Shown here piece after piece: positions 1-7,692 of a stretch of 64,000 nucleotides of DNA (the first letter of the stretch is position 1; every line of letters begins with the position of its first letter). Position numbers and translations under genes: made by a program. The notes under the pieces are model-generated. The model ran no database searches. It was given only the letters and a program-made list of their open reading frames with translations, and was not told the DNA's origin. Source of the stretch: Streptomyces rubellomurinus (GTDB taxonomy: Bacteria > Actinomycetota > Actinomycetes > Streptomycetales > Streptomycetaceae); assembly GCF_000961885.1 (NCBI RefSeq), contig NZ_JZKH01000030.1:22573-86572 (forward strand), written 5' to 3'.

Positions 1-198
1 CTGCTGGCCTCGCTGCACCAGGCCGGGCTGGCCACGCTGACCCACACGCCGAGCCCGATGAGGTTCCTGAACGAGGTGTGCGACCGCCCGGCGGAGGAGC
101 GCGCCGCGTACGTGATCCCGGTCGGCTACCCGGCCGAGGGGGCGCGGGTGCCGGACCTGAGGCGCAAGGAGCTCGACGAGGTGCTGGTCCGGCTCTGA
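1..198 (+). CDS. nitroreductase family protein, C-terminal part
   Basis: Open from the first base of the window to a TGA, so only the last 65 residues are visible. They contain the usual end of FMN-dependent nitroreductases: a segment LTHTPSPMRFLNEVC, then RPAEERAAYVIPVGYPAEG, and a terminal VPDLRRKELDEV helix. Enzymes of this family reduce nitro groups or quinones with NAD(P)H as homodimers. The N-terminal FMN-binding half lies outside the window, so substrate cannot be guessed. Family assignment rests on the C-terminal signature only. Confidence 0.75.
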   Translation: MLASLHQAGLATLTHTPSPMRFLNEVCDRPAEERAAYVIPVGYPAEGARVPDLRRKELDEVLVRL

Positions 199-274
199 CC
201 GGCCGGGCGCGCCCCGTACCCGGGGGCCGCGCCCTGCACCCGGGGGCCGCGCGTGGCGGCCGGTTCCGGCCGGG

Positions 275-280
275 ACCATA
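275..280 (+). promoter_or_regulatory. -10 element of a probably leaderless GNAT transcript
   Basis: CATAAT ends ten bases before the ATG at 290, with no Shine-Dalgarno sequence in between. This spacing places the transcription start at or next to the start codon, as in many actinomycete leaderless genes. Just upstream, at about 210-255, a CCCGGGGGCCGCGC segment is present twice. Confidence 0.4.
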
Positions 281-289
281 ATCCCGGCC

Positions 290-895
290 ATGAGCCACGC
301 ACAGCCACGCTCCTGCGACCCCGCCCCGGCCCGGGCGCGCGAGGCGACCCCCGGGCGGCCGCCCGAGCTGCTGCGGCTGCCCGGCGGGCTCCGGCTGCGC
401 CGGCGCCGCAGCTGCCACGCGGCGGCGCTGCACCGGGCGCTGCGGGCGAACCTGGAGCACCTGCGGCCGTGGCTGGAGTGGGCGGCCGAGGCGCCGAGCC
501 CGGCCCGCACGGTCGAGCTGACCCGGGCCGGCGCGGCCGCCTGGGAGGCCGGCACCGACTTCCTGTACCTGGCCTGGCTGGACGCCGAGCCGGGCGGCGT
601 GGTCGGCGCGTTCGGCCTGCACGGGCGGGTCGGCCCGGGGGCGCTGGAGATCGGCTACTGGGTGGCCGAGCGGCACGTCGGCCGCGGCATCGCGACCACC
701 GCGGCCGGGGCGCTGACCGAGGCCGCGCTGGCGCTGCCCGGGATCGCGCGGGTGGAGATCCGCTGCGACCGGGCGAACGCGGCCAGCGCGGCCGTCCCGC
801 GCAAGCTCGGCTACCGGCTGGACCGGGTGGCCGAGGCCGCCGTCCGGGCCCCGGCGGAGACCGGACGGCAGCTGGTCTGGATCAGGGAGCGGTAG
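290..895 (+). CDS. GNAT family N-acetyltransferase (RimJ/RimL-like)
   Basis: A 201-residue acetyl-CoA-dependent acetyltransferase. The core shows the GNAT pattern: an acidic helix ending HLRPWLEW, a strand-rich centre (GGVVGAFGLHG), LEIGYWV, then the acetyl-CoA pyrophosphate loop HVGRGIATTAAGALTEAAL, and the closing RVEIRCDRANAASAAVPRKLGYRL. This arrangement is that of RimJ/RimL-type enzymes that acetylate protein N-termini or small amines; the actual substrate is unknown. About 30 residues at the N-terminus look disordered. The ATG is supported by a nearby CATAAT box that would make the mRNA leaderless. It runs towards the aldo/keto reductase, with only nine bases between the two stop codons. 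Confidence 0.85.
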   Translation: MSHAQPRSCDPAPARAREATPGRPPELLRLPGGLRLRRRRSCHAAALHRALRANLEHLRPWLEWAAEAPSPARTVELTRAGAAAWEAGTDFLYLAWLDAEPGGVVGAFGLHGRVGPGALEIGYWVAERHVGRGIATTAAGALTEAALALPGIARVEIRCDRANAASAAVPRKLGYRLDRVAEAAVRAPAETGRQLVWIRER

Positions 896-904
896 GCAGC
901 GGCC

Positions 905-1858
905 TCAGTAGCGCTCGCCGGTGGGCACCGGCAGCGCGTCCAGCTCGGCGAGGTCGGCCGCGGACAGCTCGATGTCGGCCGCGCCCACGTTGTCCGCCAG
1001 GTAGCGCGGCGTCTTGGTGCCCGGGATCGGGAAGACGTACCGGCCCTGCGCGAGCACCCAGGCCAGCGCGACCCGCGCGGGGGTGGTGCCGATCCGCTCG
1101 GCGATCTCCCGGACCCGCCCGACCAGCGCCAGGTTCGCCTTCAGCGCGTCCTGCTGGAAGCGCGGCAGCCGGCGGCGGAAGTCGTCGGCGGGCAGCTCGT
1201 CGAAGGAGGAGATGCTGCCGGTCAGGAAGCCCCGGCCGAGCGGGGAGAACGGCAGGAAGGCGATGCCCTGCGCCTCGGTGTACGGCAGCACCTCGGCCAG
1301 CGCGTCCCGGGTCCACAGCGACAGCTCGGACTGCACGGAGGCGACGGGGTGCACCGCCTGCGCCCGCCTGATCTCCTCGACGCCCACCTCGGAGAGCCCG
1401 ATCCGCAGGGCCTTGCCCGCCCGGACGGCCTCGGCGAACGCGCCCCAGGTCTCCTCGATCGGGACGTCCGGGTCGACCCGGTGCAGCTGGTAGAGGTCGA
1501 CGTGGTCGGTCCCGAGCCGGCGCAGGCTCTCGTCGATCGAGCGCCGCACGTGCTCGGGCCGGCCGTTGCGCTCCAGCTGGCCCGCGCCGCCGGGGACGAT
1601 GCCCACCTTGGTGGCCAGGAACGCGCGCTCCCGGTACGGGCCGGCCAGCGCGGCGCCGACCACCTCCTCGTTGGTGTACGGGCCGTACATGTCGGCGGTG
1701 TCGAACAGGGTGACGCCGAGGTCCAGGGCCTGCCGGATCACCGCGACGGAGGTGTCGTCGTCGCGGTTGCCGACGTCGTAGGCCCAGGTCATCCCCATGC
1801 AGCCGAGGCCGAGGACGCCGACCTCGGGTCCGTTGCTGCCGAACGCGGCCTTGCGCAT
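905..1858 (-). CDS. aldo/keto reductase
   Basis: A 317-residue NADP(H)-dependent (beta/alpha)8 oxidoreductase of the YghZ/AKR11-13-like group. Visible are the N-terminal hairpin and GLGCMGMTWAYD, the catalytic region LFDTADMYGPYTNEE (Asp and Tyr), LATKVG (Lys) and VDLYQLHRVDP (His), and near the C-terminus PIPGTKTPRYLADNVGA for cofactor phosphate binding. The start MRKAAFGS was chosen because a GGAG sits nine bases upstream; the frame stays open for another 40 codons but those are a Ser-rich shadow of a repeat. Its promoter region carries a MerR-type layout (see 1911-1941), which fits the common control of such reductases by electrophile-sensing MerR proteins. No MerR gene is nearby. Confidence 0.88.
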   Translation of the reverse strand: MRKAAFGSNGPEVGVLGLGCMGMTWAYDVGNRDDDTSVAVIRQALDLGVTLFDTADMYGPYTNEEVVGAALAGPYRERAFLATKVGIVPGGAGQLERNGRPEHVRRSIDESLRRLGTDHVDLYQLHRVDPDVPIEETWGAFAEAVRAGKALRIGLSEVGVEEIRRAQAVHPVASVQSELSLWTRDALAEVLPYTEAQGIAFLPFSPLGRGFLTGSISSFDELPADDFRRRLPRFQQDALKANLALVGRVREIAERIGTTPARVALAWVLAQGRYVFPIPGTKTPRYLADNVGAADIELSAADLAELDALPVPTGERY

Positions 1859-1910
1859 GACGGGTGCTCCGATCTGGTGGTGACGGGTGGTGCGGTGGAT
1901 CGACGCGGCC

Positions 1911-1941
1911 AGCTTGCCGGTTGGAGTGCACTCGAGGTCAA
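1911..1941 (-). promoter_or_regulatory. MerR-type promoter of the aldo/keto reductase
   Basis: On the minus strand TTGACC (1936-1941) is separated by 19 bases from CAAGCT (1911-1916). The over-long spacer contains the perfect palindrome GAGTGCACTC. A 19-bp spacer holding a dyad is the hallmark of promoters that MerR-family activators untwist. Which regulator binds is unknown. Confidence 0.5.
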
Positions 1942-1946
1942 GTGCG

Positions 1947-1970
1947 CTCGAACTCGAACTCGAACTCGAA
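1947..1970. repeat. (CTCGAA)4 hexanucleotide repeat
   Basis: Four perfect head-to-tail copies of CTCGAA lie directly upstream of the MerR-type promoter, in the 431-base divergent region between the reductase (1858) and the secreted protein (2290). The block is preceded by a related CTCGAG at 1931. The rest of that region (about 1975-2270) shows no further structure that I can support. Confidence 0.7.
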
Positions 1971-2289
1971 CCCGGCACCGCATCGCATCACCTGGCGTTC
2001 GTATGGTCATCGACCCACCACGGGGTGCGAGCGGGGCGCGCGCCCGGAGCTTCACCACCGGCTGCGGCACTCCGGACGTCCGGCACGGGAGTTCGCCCCC
2101 GGACGACCCCGCCCGGCTCCCCCGCTCCCCCACGGGCGAACACCCGGCAAACCGGCGCGTACGGGCATATGCCACGGCCGGTCGCACCACCGGGCGCCGC
2201 CGCCCCGATCTTGGCAGGGCCGTCCGGGGCGGTCGACCCTCTGTGTGCGGCCGACCAGGCCCCTCGCGTCCGAGTTGGGGAGGAAACCC

Positions 2290-2889
2290 ATGTCCGTCTC
2301 GCGCCTGCGCATCACCGCCGTCGCCCTGCTGGTGGCCGGCGCCACCGTGCTCGCCACCCCGGCCCAGGCCGCCGGCGGGCACCGCGCCGCCAGCCGCTTC
2401 GACGACGGCAGCTTCGAGTCGCCCAAGGCCCCCGCGAACAACTTCACCGAGTTCGCCGCCGGCCAGAGCATCGGCCCGTGGCGGATCACCGCCGGCAGCG
2501 TCGACCTGATCGGCGCCGGCTTCTGGCAGGCCGCCGAGGGCGACCAGTCGCTCGACCTCAACGGCGCCGGCGCCGGCACCATCGCCCAGACCTTCGCCAC
2601 CACCCCCGGCGCCACCTACTCGGTGACGTACGCACTGGCCGGCAACCCCGCGGGCGGGCCCGCCCTGCGCACCGGCCGGGCCGAGATCGACGGCCAGGAC
2701 TTCCAGGACTTCACCTTCGACATCACCGGCAAGACCAGGGCCGACATGGGATACGTGGGGCGGCAGTTCAGCTTCGTCGCGCGCAACTCCTCCACCACGC
2801 TGACCTTCGCCAGCACCGTGGCGGGCCCGTACGGGCCGGTGCTCGACGACATCCAGGTGAAGGAGTGCAAGGCCTGCTGCGGCAACTGA
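2290..2889 (+). CDS. secreted choice-of-anchor/DUF642-like jelly-roll protein
   Basis: A 199-residue protein with a Sec signal peptide (SRLRITAVALLVAGATVL, cleaved after TPAQA at about residue 26) and one beta-sandwich domain. Motifs FDDGSFESP, IGPWRITAGSVDLIG, GDQSLDLNGAG, AQTFATTPGATYSVTYALAGNP and a final VLDDIQV match the choice-of-anchor C / DUF642 galactose-binding-like fold seen in secreted plant and bacterial cell-wall proteins. The C-terminus ends KECKACCGN, three cysteines in eight residues, unusual for the fold. The ATG has a GGGGAGGAAA ribosome site. No enzymatic residue is evident; carbohydrate binding is an inference. Confidence 0.75.
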   Translation: MSVSRLRITAVALLVAGATVLATPAQAAGGHRAASRFDDGSFESPKAPANNFTEFAAGQSIGPWRITAGSVDLIGAGFWQAAEGDQSLDLNGAGAGTIAQTFATTPGATYSVTYALAGNPAGGPALRTGRAEIDGQDFQDFTFDITGKTRADMGYVGRQFSFVARNSSTTLTFASTVAGPYGPVLDDIQVKECKACCGN

Positions 2890-2981
2890 GCAGCCGTCGG
2901 CTCGCATCGCCCGGCCTCACCCCGGCGCCTTAACCCAGCCTGAAGAACGCCTCCGGTGGACCTCCGGGAGCGGGGAGATGC

Positions 2982-3009
2982 TTGACGTGCACACCTGGTC
3001 TAGTCCAGT
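2982..3009 (+). promoter_or_regulatory. chitinase promoter with DasR-like (dre) operator
   Basis: TGGTCTAGTCCA at 2996-3007, with flanks CC and GT, matches 13 of 16 positions of the DasR-responsive element ACTGGTCTAGACCACT known from Streptomyces chitinase and N-acetylglucosamine genes. A TTGACG -35-like hexamer lies at 2982-2987, so the operator would cover the promoter core. It is 112 bases upstream of the chitinase ATG. The dre call comes from consensus matching only. Confidence 0.7.
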
Positions 3010-3120
3010 TTGATGCTCAGCACCGCGCTCCTCCCCGCACCGGACCAGCCCCCGTGCTGCCGCCCGCCCCGTGTCCCCCCTCACGGCGCGGGCGGCCCAC
3101 CGTTCCCGAGAGGCACCCCC

Positions 3121-4635
3121 ATGCCCAGCGCGCCCCACACCGCCCCCGCCCACCGCCGCCCCGCCGGCCGCACCAAGCTGCTCAGCCTCGCCGCCGCCAC
3201 CGCGCTCGCCGCGGGCGGCCTCGCCGCCCTCGCCGGGAACGCCGGCGCCGCGGACGGCAACCTGCTCGCCAACGGCGGCCTGGAGAGCGGCACGCTCAGC
3301 CCGTGGAGCTGTTCCGCCGGCACCGGCGGCATCGTCAACTCCGGTGCCCACAGCGGGACGTACGCCCTGAAGGGGGCCGCGAGCGCGAGCGACACCGCAC
3401 AGTGCGGCCAGACCGTCGCCGTCCGGCCCAACACCACGTACACCCTCAGCGCCTGGGTGCGCGGGCAGTACGTCTACCTCGGCGCCACCGGCAGCGGCGT
3501 CACCGACCCGGCGGTGTGGACCCCGGGCGGCGCCGACTGGCAGCAGCTGTCCACCAGCCTCACCACCGGGCCGACGACCACCAGCGTCACCGTGTACCTG
3601 CACGGCTGGTACGGGCAGGGCGCCTACCTCGCCGACGACATCGCGCTCACCGGCCCCGGCGGCACCCCGTCCACGCCGCCCTCCACCCCGCCGACCGGCC
3701 CGGGCACCCCCACCGGCACGCCCACCGGCGGCCCCTCCACCCCGCCGCCGAACGTCGCCCTCCCGGTCGCGCCCTACATCGACATGGGCGCCTGGCCCAC
3801 CCCGTCGATGCCGGACATGGCCAAGGCCGGCAACCTCAAGGGCTACACCATGGGCTTCGTCACCGGCGTCGGCTGCAAGGCCAGCTGGTTCAACGCCTAC
3901 GACCCGCGCACCGGCTGGGCCAAGGAGCAGATCGACGCGCTGCGCGCCGCCGGCGGCGACGTCAAGCTCTCCTTCGGCGGCGCCAGCGGCACCGAACTCG
4001 CCGCCGCCTGCGGCACGGTGGACTCGCTGTTCAACGAGTACGACGCCGTGGTCAACGCCTACGGCCTGCGCTACGTCGACTTCGACATCGAGGGCGCGGC
4101 GATCGCCGACACCGCCGCCAACGACCGCCGCTCGGCCGCGCTCGCCAAGCTGCAGCAGGCCCACCCCGGGCTGAAGGTCTCGTTCACCCTGCCCGTGCTG
4201 CCCGAGGGGCTGACCGCCGAGGGCGTCGCCATCGTCAAGTCCGCCCGGGACGCGGGCGTGAACACCGACCTGGTGAACATCATGGCGATGGACTACTACC
4301 GGGCGGGCACCGACTACGGCAACGCCGCCGTCCAGGCCGCGCAGTCGCTGTTCGGCCAGCTCAAGGCGCTGTACCCGGCGAAGGGCGACGCCCAGCTGTG
4401 GGCCATGGTCGGCGTCACCCCGATGCTCGGCGAGAACGACGACCACCAGGTCTACGACCAGGCCGCCGCCCAGCAGCTGGTGACCTTCGCCACGCAGAAC
4501 CACCTGGGCCTGCTGGCCTTCTGGGACGCCACCCGCGACGCCAACGCCTGCACCGGCGGCTCGCTGGCCAAGTGCACCAACATCCCGCAGCAGCCGTACG
4601 AGTTCGCCAGGATCTTCGCCCGGTACGCGGGCTGA
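3121..4635 (+). CDS. secreted family 18 chitinase with N-terminal carbohydrate-binding module
   Basis: A 504-residue secreted glycoside hydrolase. Order: Sec signal peptide (KLLSLAAATALAAGGLAALA, cleaved near residue 41), a CBM4/9-like beta-sandwich at about 43-180 (NLLANGGLESG ... YLADDIALTG), a Thr/Pro/Gly linker to about 217, then a GH18 barrel. The catalytic strand reads YVDFDIEG, giving Asp320, Asp322 and the acid/base Glu324; the first Asp of the usual DxxDxDxE is absent, as in many single-domain actinomycete GH18 enzymes. It should cleave chitin to chito-oligosaccharides outside the cell. The ATG has a GAGAGG ribosome site, and a DasR-like operator lies upstream, linking it to N-acetylglucosamine control. 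Confidence 0.88.
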   Translation: MPSAPHTAPAHRRPAGRTKLLSLAAATALAAGGLAALAGNAGAADGNLLANGGLESGTLSPWSCSAGTGGIVNSGAHSGTYALKGAASASDTAQCGQTVAVRPNTTYTLSAWVRGQYVYLGATGSGVTDPAVWTPGGADWQQLSTSLTTGPTTTSVTVYLHGWYGQGAYLADDIALTGPGGTPSTPPSTPPTGPGTPTGTPTGGPSTPPPNVALPVAPYIDMGAWPTPSMPDMAKAGNLKGYTMGFVTGVGCKASWFNAYDPRTGWAKEQIDALRAAGGDVKLSFGGASGTELAAACGTVDSLFNEYDAVVNAYGLRYVDFDIEGAAIADTAANDRRSAALAKLQQAHPGLKVSFTLPVLPEGLTAEGVAIVKSARDAGVNTDLVNIMAMDYYRAGTDYGNAAVQAAQSLFGQLKALYPAKGDAQLWAMVGVTPMLGENDDHQVYDQAAAQQLVTFATQNHLGLLAFWDATRDANACTGGSLAKCTNIPQQPYEFARIFARYAG

Positions 4636-4734
4636 CCGGACCGAGCCGGGCACCGGGCCCGATTAATTGGCATTTCATCGTCCCGGACCGTTGACTACAG
4701 TCCGTTCCACCTGAACCACACCGAGGGGGCGGAC

Positions 4735-6141
4735 ATGACGGTCCGGGACGACCACCAGCAGCTCGACACGCCATTCCCGACCAGCGACGCCGCCTGCGCG
4801 GCGGGCCTCACCCCCGAGGAACTCGCAGCGTTCAGCCACACCCTCGGCCGCCTGCGCGCCCTGCCGTTCCACGACCGCACCCGCCTGCACGCCGAGCAGC
4901 AGCTCACCGCCTTCGTCCGCGCCAGCCGCAAGTACCGCCGGCAGGAGGCCAAGGACACCGCCCGGCGGACCGACGCCGGGCTGCTCGCCGCCACCGCGAC
5001 CGGCGACCGGCAGCGCCGGGAGGACGCCCCGCTCGCCGCCGTCGCCACCGGGCCGGTCGGCGACCTGCTGACCCCGCGCCGGTGCTACGTCTGCAAGCAC
5101 AAGTACCGCCAGGTCGACGGCTTCTACCACATGCTCTGCCCGGACTGCGCGGCCGACAACACCGCCCGCCGCGGCCTCGGCACCGACCTGCGCGGACGCC
5201 GGGCGCTGCTCACCGGCGGCCGGGTGAAGATCGGCTTCCAGCTCGCCCTGATGCTGCTGCGCGACGGCGCCGAGCTCACCGTCACCAGCCGCTTCCCGCA
5301 CGACACCGTGCGCCGCTTCCGGGCCGTCGAGGGCAGCGCGCAGTGGTGGGAGCGGCTCACCGTGGTCGGCATCGACCTCCGCGACCCGCGCCAGGTCCTC
5401 GGCCTCACCGAGCAGTTGCGCGCCGAGGGCCGGCCGCTCGACATCCTGGTCAACAACGCCGCGCAGACGCTGCGCCGCCCGCCGGAGTCGTACGCGCTGC
5501 TGACGGCCGGCGAGCAGGGGGCGCTGTCCGCCGCCGACCGCCGGGCGATCACCCACGCACCGGGGTTCCGGCCGGCGACCGGAACCGCCCAACTCGCCGC
5601 GGGAGCGGGCTCCTTGCTCGACCTCGCCGACGAGGCGGGCCTGCTGCCCGACCTCGCCCCCGCCAACTCGTGGTCCGCCACGCTCGGTTCGCTCGACCCG
5701 GCCGAGGTGCTGGAGGTCCAGCTGGTCAACGCCCTCGCCCCGGCGCTGCTCTGCGACCGGCTGCTGCCGCTGCTGCTCGCCTCCCCGCACCCGGCCCGCT
5801 ACATCGTCAACGTCACCGCCGTCGAGGGCCGGTTCGCCGTCCGCAACAAGACCGCGCGCCACCCGCACACCAACATGGCCAAGGCCGCGCTCAACATGCT
5901 CACCCGCACCAGCGCCGCCGAGCTCGCCGCCCGCGGCGTGCACATGTGCGCCGTCGACACCGGGTGGATCACCGACGAGAACCCGGCCCCCAAGAAGGCC
6001 CACCTCGCCGACCAGGGCTTCCGCACCCCGCTCGACATCGTCGACGGCGCGGCCCGGGTCTACGACCCGATCGTCCGCGGCGAGGCCGGGCACCCGGTGT
6101 CGGGGGTGTTCCTCAAGGACTACCTGGTCGCCGAGTGGTGA
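4735..6141 (+). CDS. SDR-fold protein with N-terminal zinc-ribbon-like segment
   Basis: A 468-residue protein in two parts. Residues 1-155 are a mostly helical N-terminal region ending in a C117xxC120-14-C135xxC138 cluster (RCYVCKHKY ... MLCPDC) that looks like a zinc knuckle. From about 160 comes a Rossmann domain with TGGRVKIGFQLALML, an NNAAQT strand and VDTGWITDENP, placing it in the short-chain dehydrogenase superfamily. The active-site stretch reads HPHTNMAKAAL: the Lys is kept but the Tyr of YxxxK is Thr, and the upstream Ser is replaced in VNVTAVEG. It may use different chemistry or be a binding protein. Expression is probably from TTGACT near 4691. No operon partner. Confidence 0.8.
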   Translation: MTVRDDHQQLDTPFPTSDAACAAGLTPEELAAFSHTLGRLRALPFHDRTRLHAEQQLTAFVRASRKYRRQEAKDTARRTDAGLLAATATGDRQRREDAPLAAVATGPVGDLLTPRRCYVCKHKYRQVDGFYHMLCPDCAADNTARRGLGTDLRGRRALLTGGRVKIGFQLALMLLRDGAELTVTSRFPHDTVRRFRAVEGSAQWWERLTVVGIDLRDPRQVLGLTEQLRAEGRPLDILVNNAAQTLRRPPESYALLTAGEQGALSAADRRAITHAPGFRPATGTAQLAAGAGSLLDLADEAGLLPDLAPANSWSATLGSLDPAEVLEVQLVNALAPALLCDRLLPLLLASPHPARYIVNVTAVEGRFAVRNKTARHPHTNMAKAALNMLTRTSAAELAARGVHMCAVDTGWITDENPAPKKAHLADQGFRTPLDIVDGAARVYDPIVRGEAGHPVSGVFLKDYLVAEW

Positions 6142-6163
6142 CGGCGCGGGCGCAGCGCTGACG

Positions 6164-6198
6164 GCGGCCCGCCCCGGGCGCGTTCCGGGGCGGGCCGC
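6164..6198. terminator. bidirectional hairpin terminator
   Basis: Perfect 14-bp arms GCGGCCCGCCCCGG and its complement with a seven-base loop lie between the convergent dehydrogenase genes ending at 6141 and 6206. There is no T-tract, as usual for Streptomyces terminators. Confidence 0.75.
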
Positions 6199-6205
6199 GG
6201 CCGTC

Positions 6206-6949
6206 TCAGCGGCCGGTGGCGAGGTTCGTCCCGCCGTTGACGTCGAGCACCACGCCGGTGACGAAGGTGTTGGCGGCGAGCAGGTGGATCGCCCGGGCGA
6301 CGTCCTCCGGCCGGCCGACCCGGCCGACCGGCGTGGTGGCGGCCAGCCCGTCGAACAGCGCGGTGCGCTGCTCGGCCGGGACGCGGTCCCACCACGGGGT
6401 GTCGATGACGCCCGGCGAGACGGCGTTGACCCGCAGCGGGGCGAGCTCGACGGCCAGCGGCGGGACCATCGCGTCCAGCGCGCCGTTGATGGCGGCCAGT
6501 CCGGCGGTACCCGGGAAGGCGGCGCGGGAGGAGCCGGCGGTGATCAGGGTGACCGAGCCGTCCTTGCGCAGGTGCGGCAGCGCCGCCTGCAGGACGCGCA
6601 CCTGCGGCCAGAACTTGGCGTCGAAGCCGCGGGCCAGCTCGGCGAGGTCGAGCTGGGCGAAGGGGCCGCCGCCGGCCGAGCCGCTGACCGAGACGACCAG
6701 GTGGTCGACGGTCCCGGCCCCGGCGAAGAAGGCGGCGAGTGCGGCCGGGTCGGCGGCGTCCACCTGCTGCCCGGTGGTCTTTCCGCCGATCCTGGCGACG
6801 GCGGCGTCCAGCCGGTCGCGGTCGCGGCCGGTGACGACGACCTCGGCACCGTCCGCCGCGAAGGCGGTGGCGGCGGCCTCGCCGATGCCGGAGCTGCCGC
6901 CCATGACGACGACGCGCTGTCCGGCGAACAGAGTTGACGCAGTGCTCAT
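6206..6949 (-). CDS. SDR family oxidoreductase lacking the canonical YxxxK
   Basis: A 247-residue classical short-chain dehydrogenase by fold. It has the NAD(P) loop GGSSGIG, the VTGRDRDRL strand for adenine-ribose binding, a Ser-containing LITAGSSRAAFPG strand and VSPGVIDTPWWD after the substrate loop. Where YxxxK should be it reads GLAAINGALDAMV, so both catalytic Tyr and Lys are missing. Its start has been set at MSTASTLF. It is transcribed divergently from the TetR gene at 7063 and shares with it a 113-base promoter region containing repeated TTGTCGAGAC sites. This layout suggests TetR repression with release by a small compound. Function is unknown; a redox role is doubtful without the catalytic pair. 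Confidence 0.82.
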   Translation of the reverse strand: MSTASTLFAGQRVVVMGGSSGIGEAAATAFAADGAEVVVTGRDRDRLDAAVARIGGKTTGQQVDAADPAALAAFFAGAGTVDHLVVSVSGSAGGGPFAQLDLAELARGFDAKFWPQVRVLQAALPHLRKDGSVTLITAGSSRAAFPGTAGLAAINGALDAMVPPLAVELAPLRVNAVSPGVIDTPWWDRVPAEQRTALFDGLAATTPVGRVGRPEDVARAIHLLAANTFVTGVVLDVNGGTNLATGR

Positions 6950-6979
6950 GACGGTGGGTCCTTCCGGCGGGGCGATAGC

Positions 6980-7035
6980 TTGTCGAGACCGTTCGTTCCG
7001 GCAATGATGTTTGTCGAGACTGCTAGTCTTGTCAA
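6980..7035. promoter_or_regulatory. divergent promoter with TetR-type operator
   Basis: TTGTCGAGACT and AGTCTTGTCAA face each other around a two-base centre at 7011-7035, an inverted repeat with two mismatches per arm. A further half-site TTGTCGAGACC lies at 6980-6990. The arrangement covers promoters of both the SDR gene and the TetR gene, and is the likely autoregulatory site. Confidence 0.6.
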
Positions 7036-7062
7036 GTGAGGGCAGTACGGGAAGGAACCCAG

Positions 7063-7689
7063 ATGAGCGAGACCGCCGAGAGCGCCGGAACCACGGACGC
7101 CGCCGCGCCCCAGCCCGCGCGCCCGCACACCGGACGGCGCCGCAACGAGGCCGCCCACCGCGCGATCCTGGACGCCGCCCTGACCCTGCTCGCCACCGCC
7201 GACGGCACCCCCGTCACCATCGACGCCATCGCCCGCACCGCCGGCGTCGGCAAGCAGACCGTCTACCGCTGGTGGCCGTCCAAGGGCGCCGTCCTGCTCG
7301 ACGCCCTGACCGACCGCGCCGACCAGGACGTGACCGGCCCCGACACCGGCGACCTCCGCGCCGACCTGCGCACCTTCGTCGCCACCACCTTCGACGCCGC
7401 CCAGCGGGACACCACCGCCTCTGCCCTGCGCGCCGTCGCCCGCGAGGCCGCCCGCGACCCCCACCTCGCCGAGCTCATGCGCAGCTTCACCGCCGCCCGC
7501 CGCGACGCCCTGCGCGAACTCCTCGCCCGCGGCCGCGCACGCGGCGAACTCGGGCCGGACGCCGACCTCGACCTGATCGCGGACCAGGTCTACGGCGTCT
7601 TCTGGTACCGCTTCCTGCTCGGCCACGCCCCCCTGGACGCCGCCACCGCGGACCGCCTCGCCACCACCCTGCTGACCGGCAACGCCTGA
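7063..7689 (+). CDS. TetR/AcrR family transcriptional regulator
   Basis: A 208-residue repressor. The N-terminal helix-turn-helix is clear: AHRAILDAALTLLATAD, then VTIDAIARTAGVGKQTVYRWWPSK, followed by the C-terminal ligand-binding helices typical of the family (RREALRELLARGRARGEL-like segment, YGVFWYRFLLGH). The ATG at 7063 is preferred over the GTG nine codons earlier because GGAAGGAACC precedes it at good spacing. It is divergent from the SDR gene and most likely controls that gene and itself through the inverted repeat at 7011-7035. It ends three bases before the stop of the next, convergent TetR gene. Confidence 0.9.
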   Translation: MSETAESAGTTDAAAPQPARPHTGRRRNEAAHRAILDAALTLLATADGTPVTIDAIARTAGVGKQTVYRWWPSKGAVLLDALTDRADQDVTGPDTGDLRADLRTFVATTFDAAQRDTTASALRAVAREAARDPHLAELMRSFTAARRDALRELLARGRARGELGPDADLDLIADQVYGVFWYRFLLGHAPLDAATADRLATTLLTGNA

Positions 7690-7692
7690 CGG

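Noticed and set aside
1859..1978. N-terminal extension of the aldo/keto reductase (40 residues, Ser-rich)
   Set aside because: The Ser run is simply the translated CTCGAA repeat, and a good ribosome site sits before the internal ATG at 1858.
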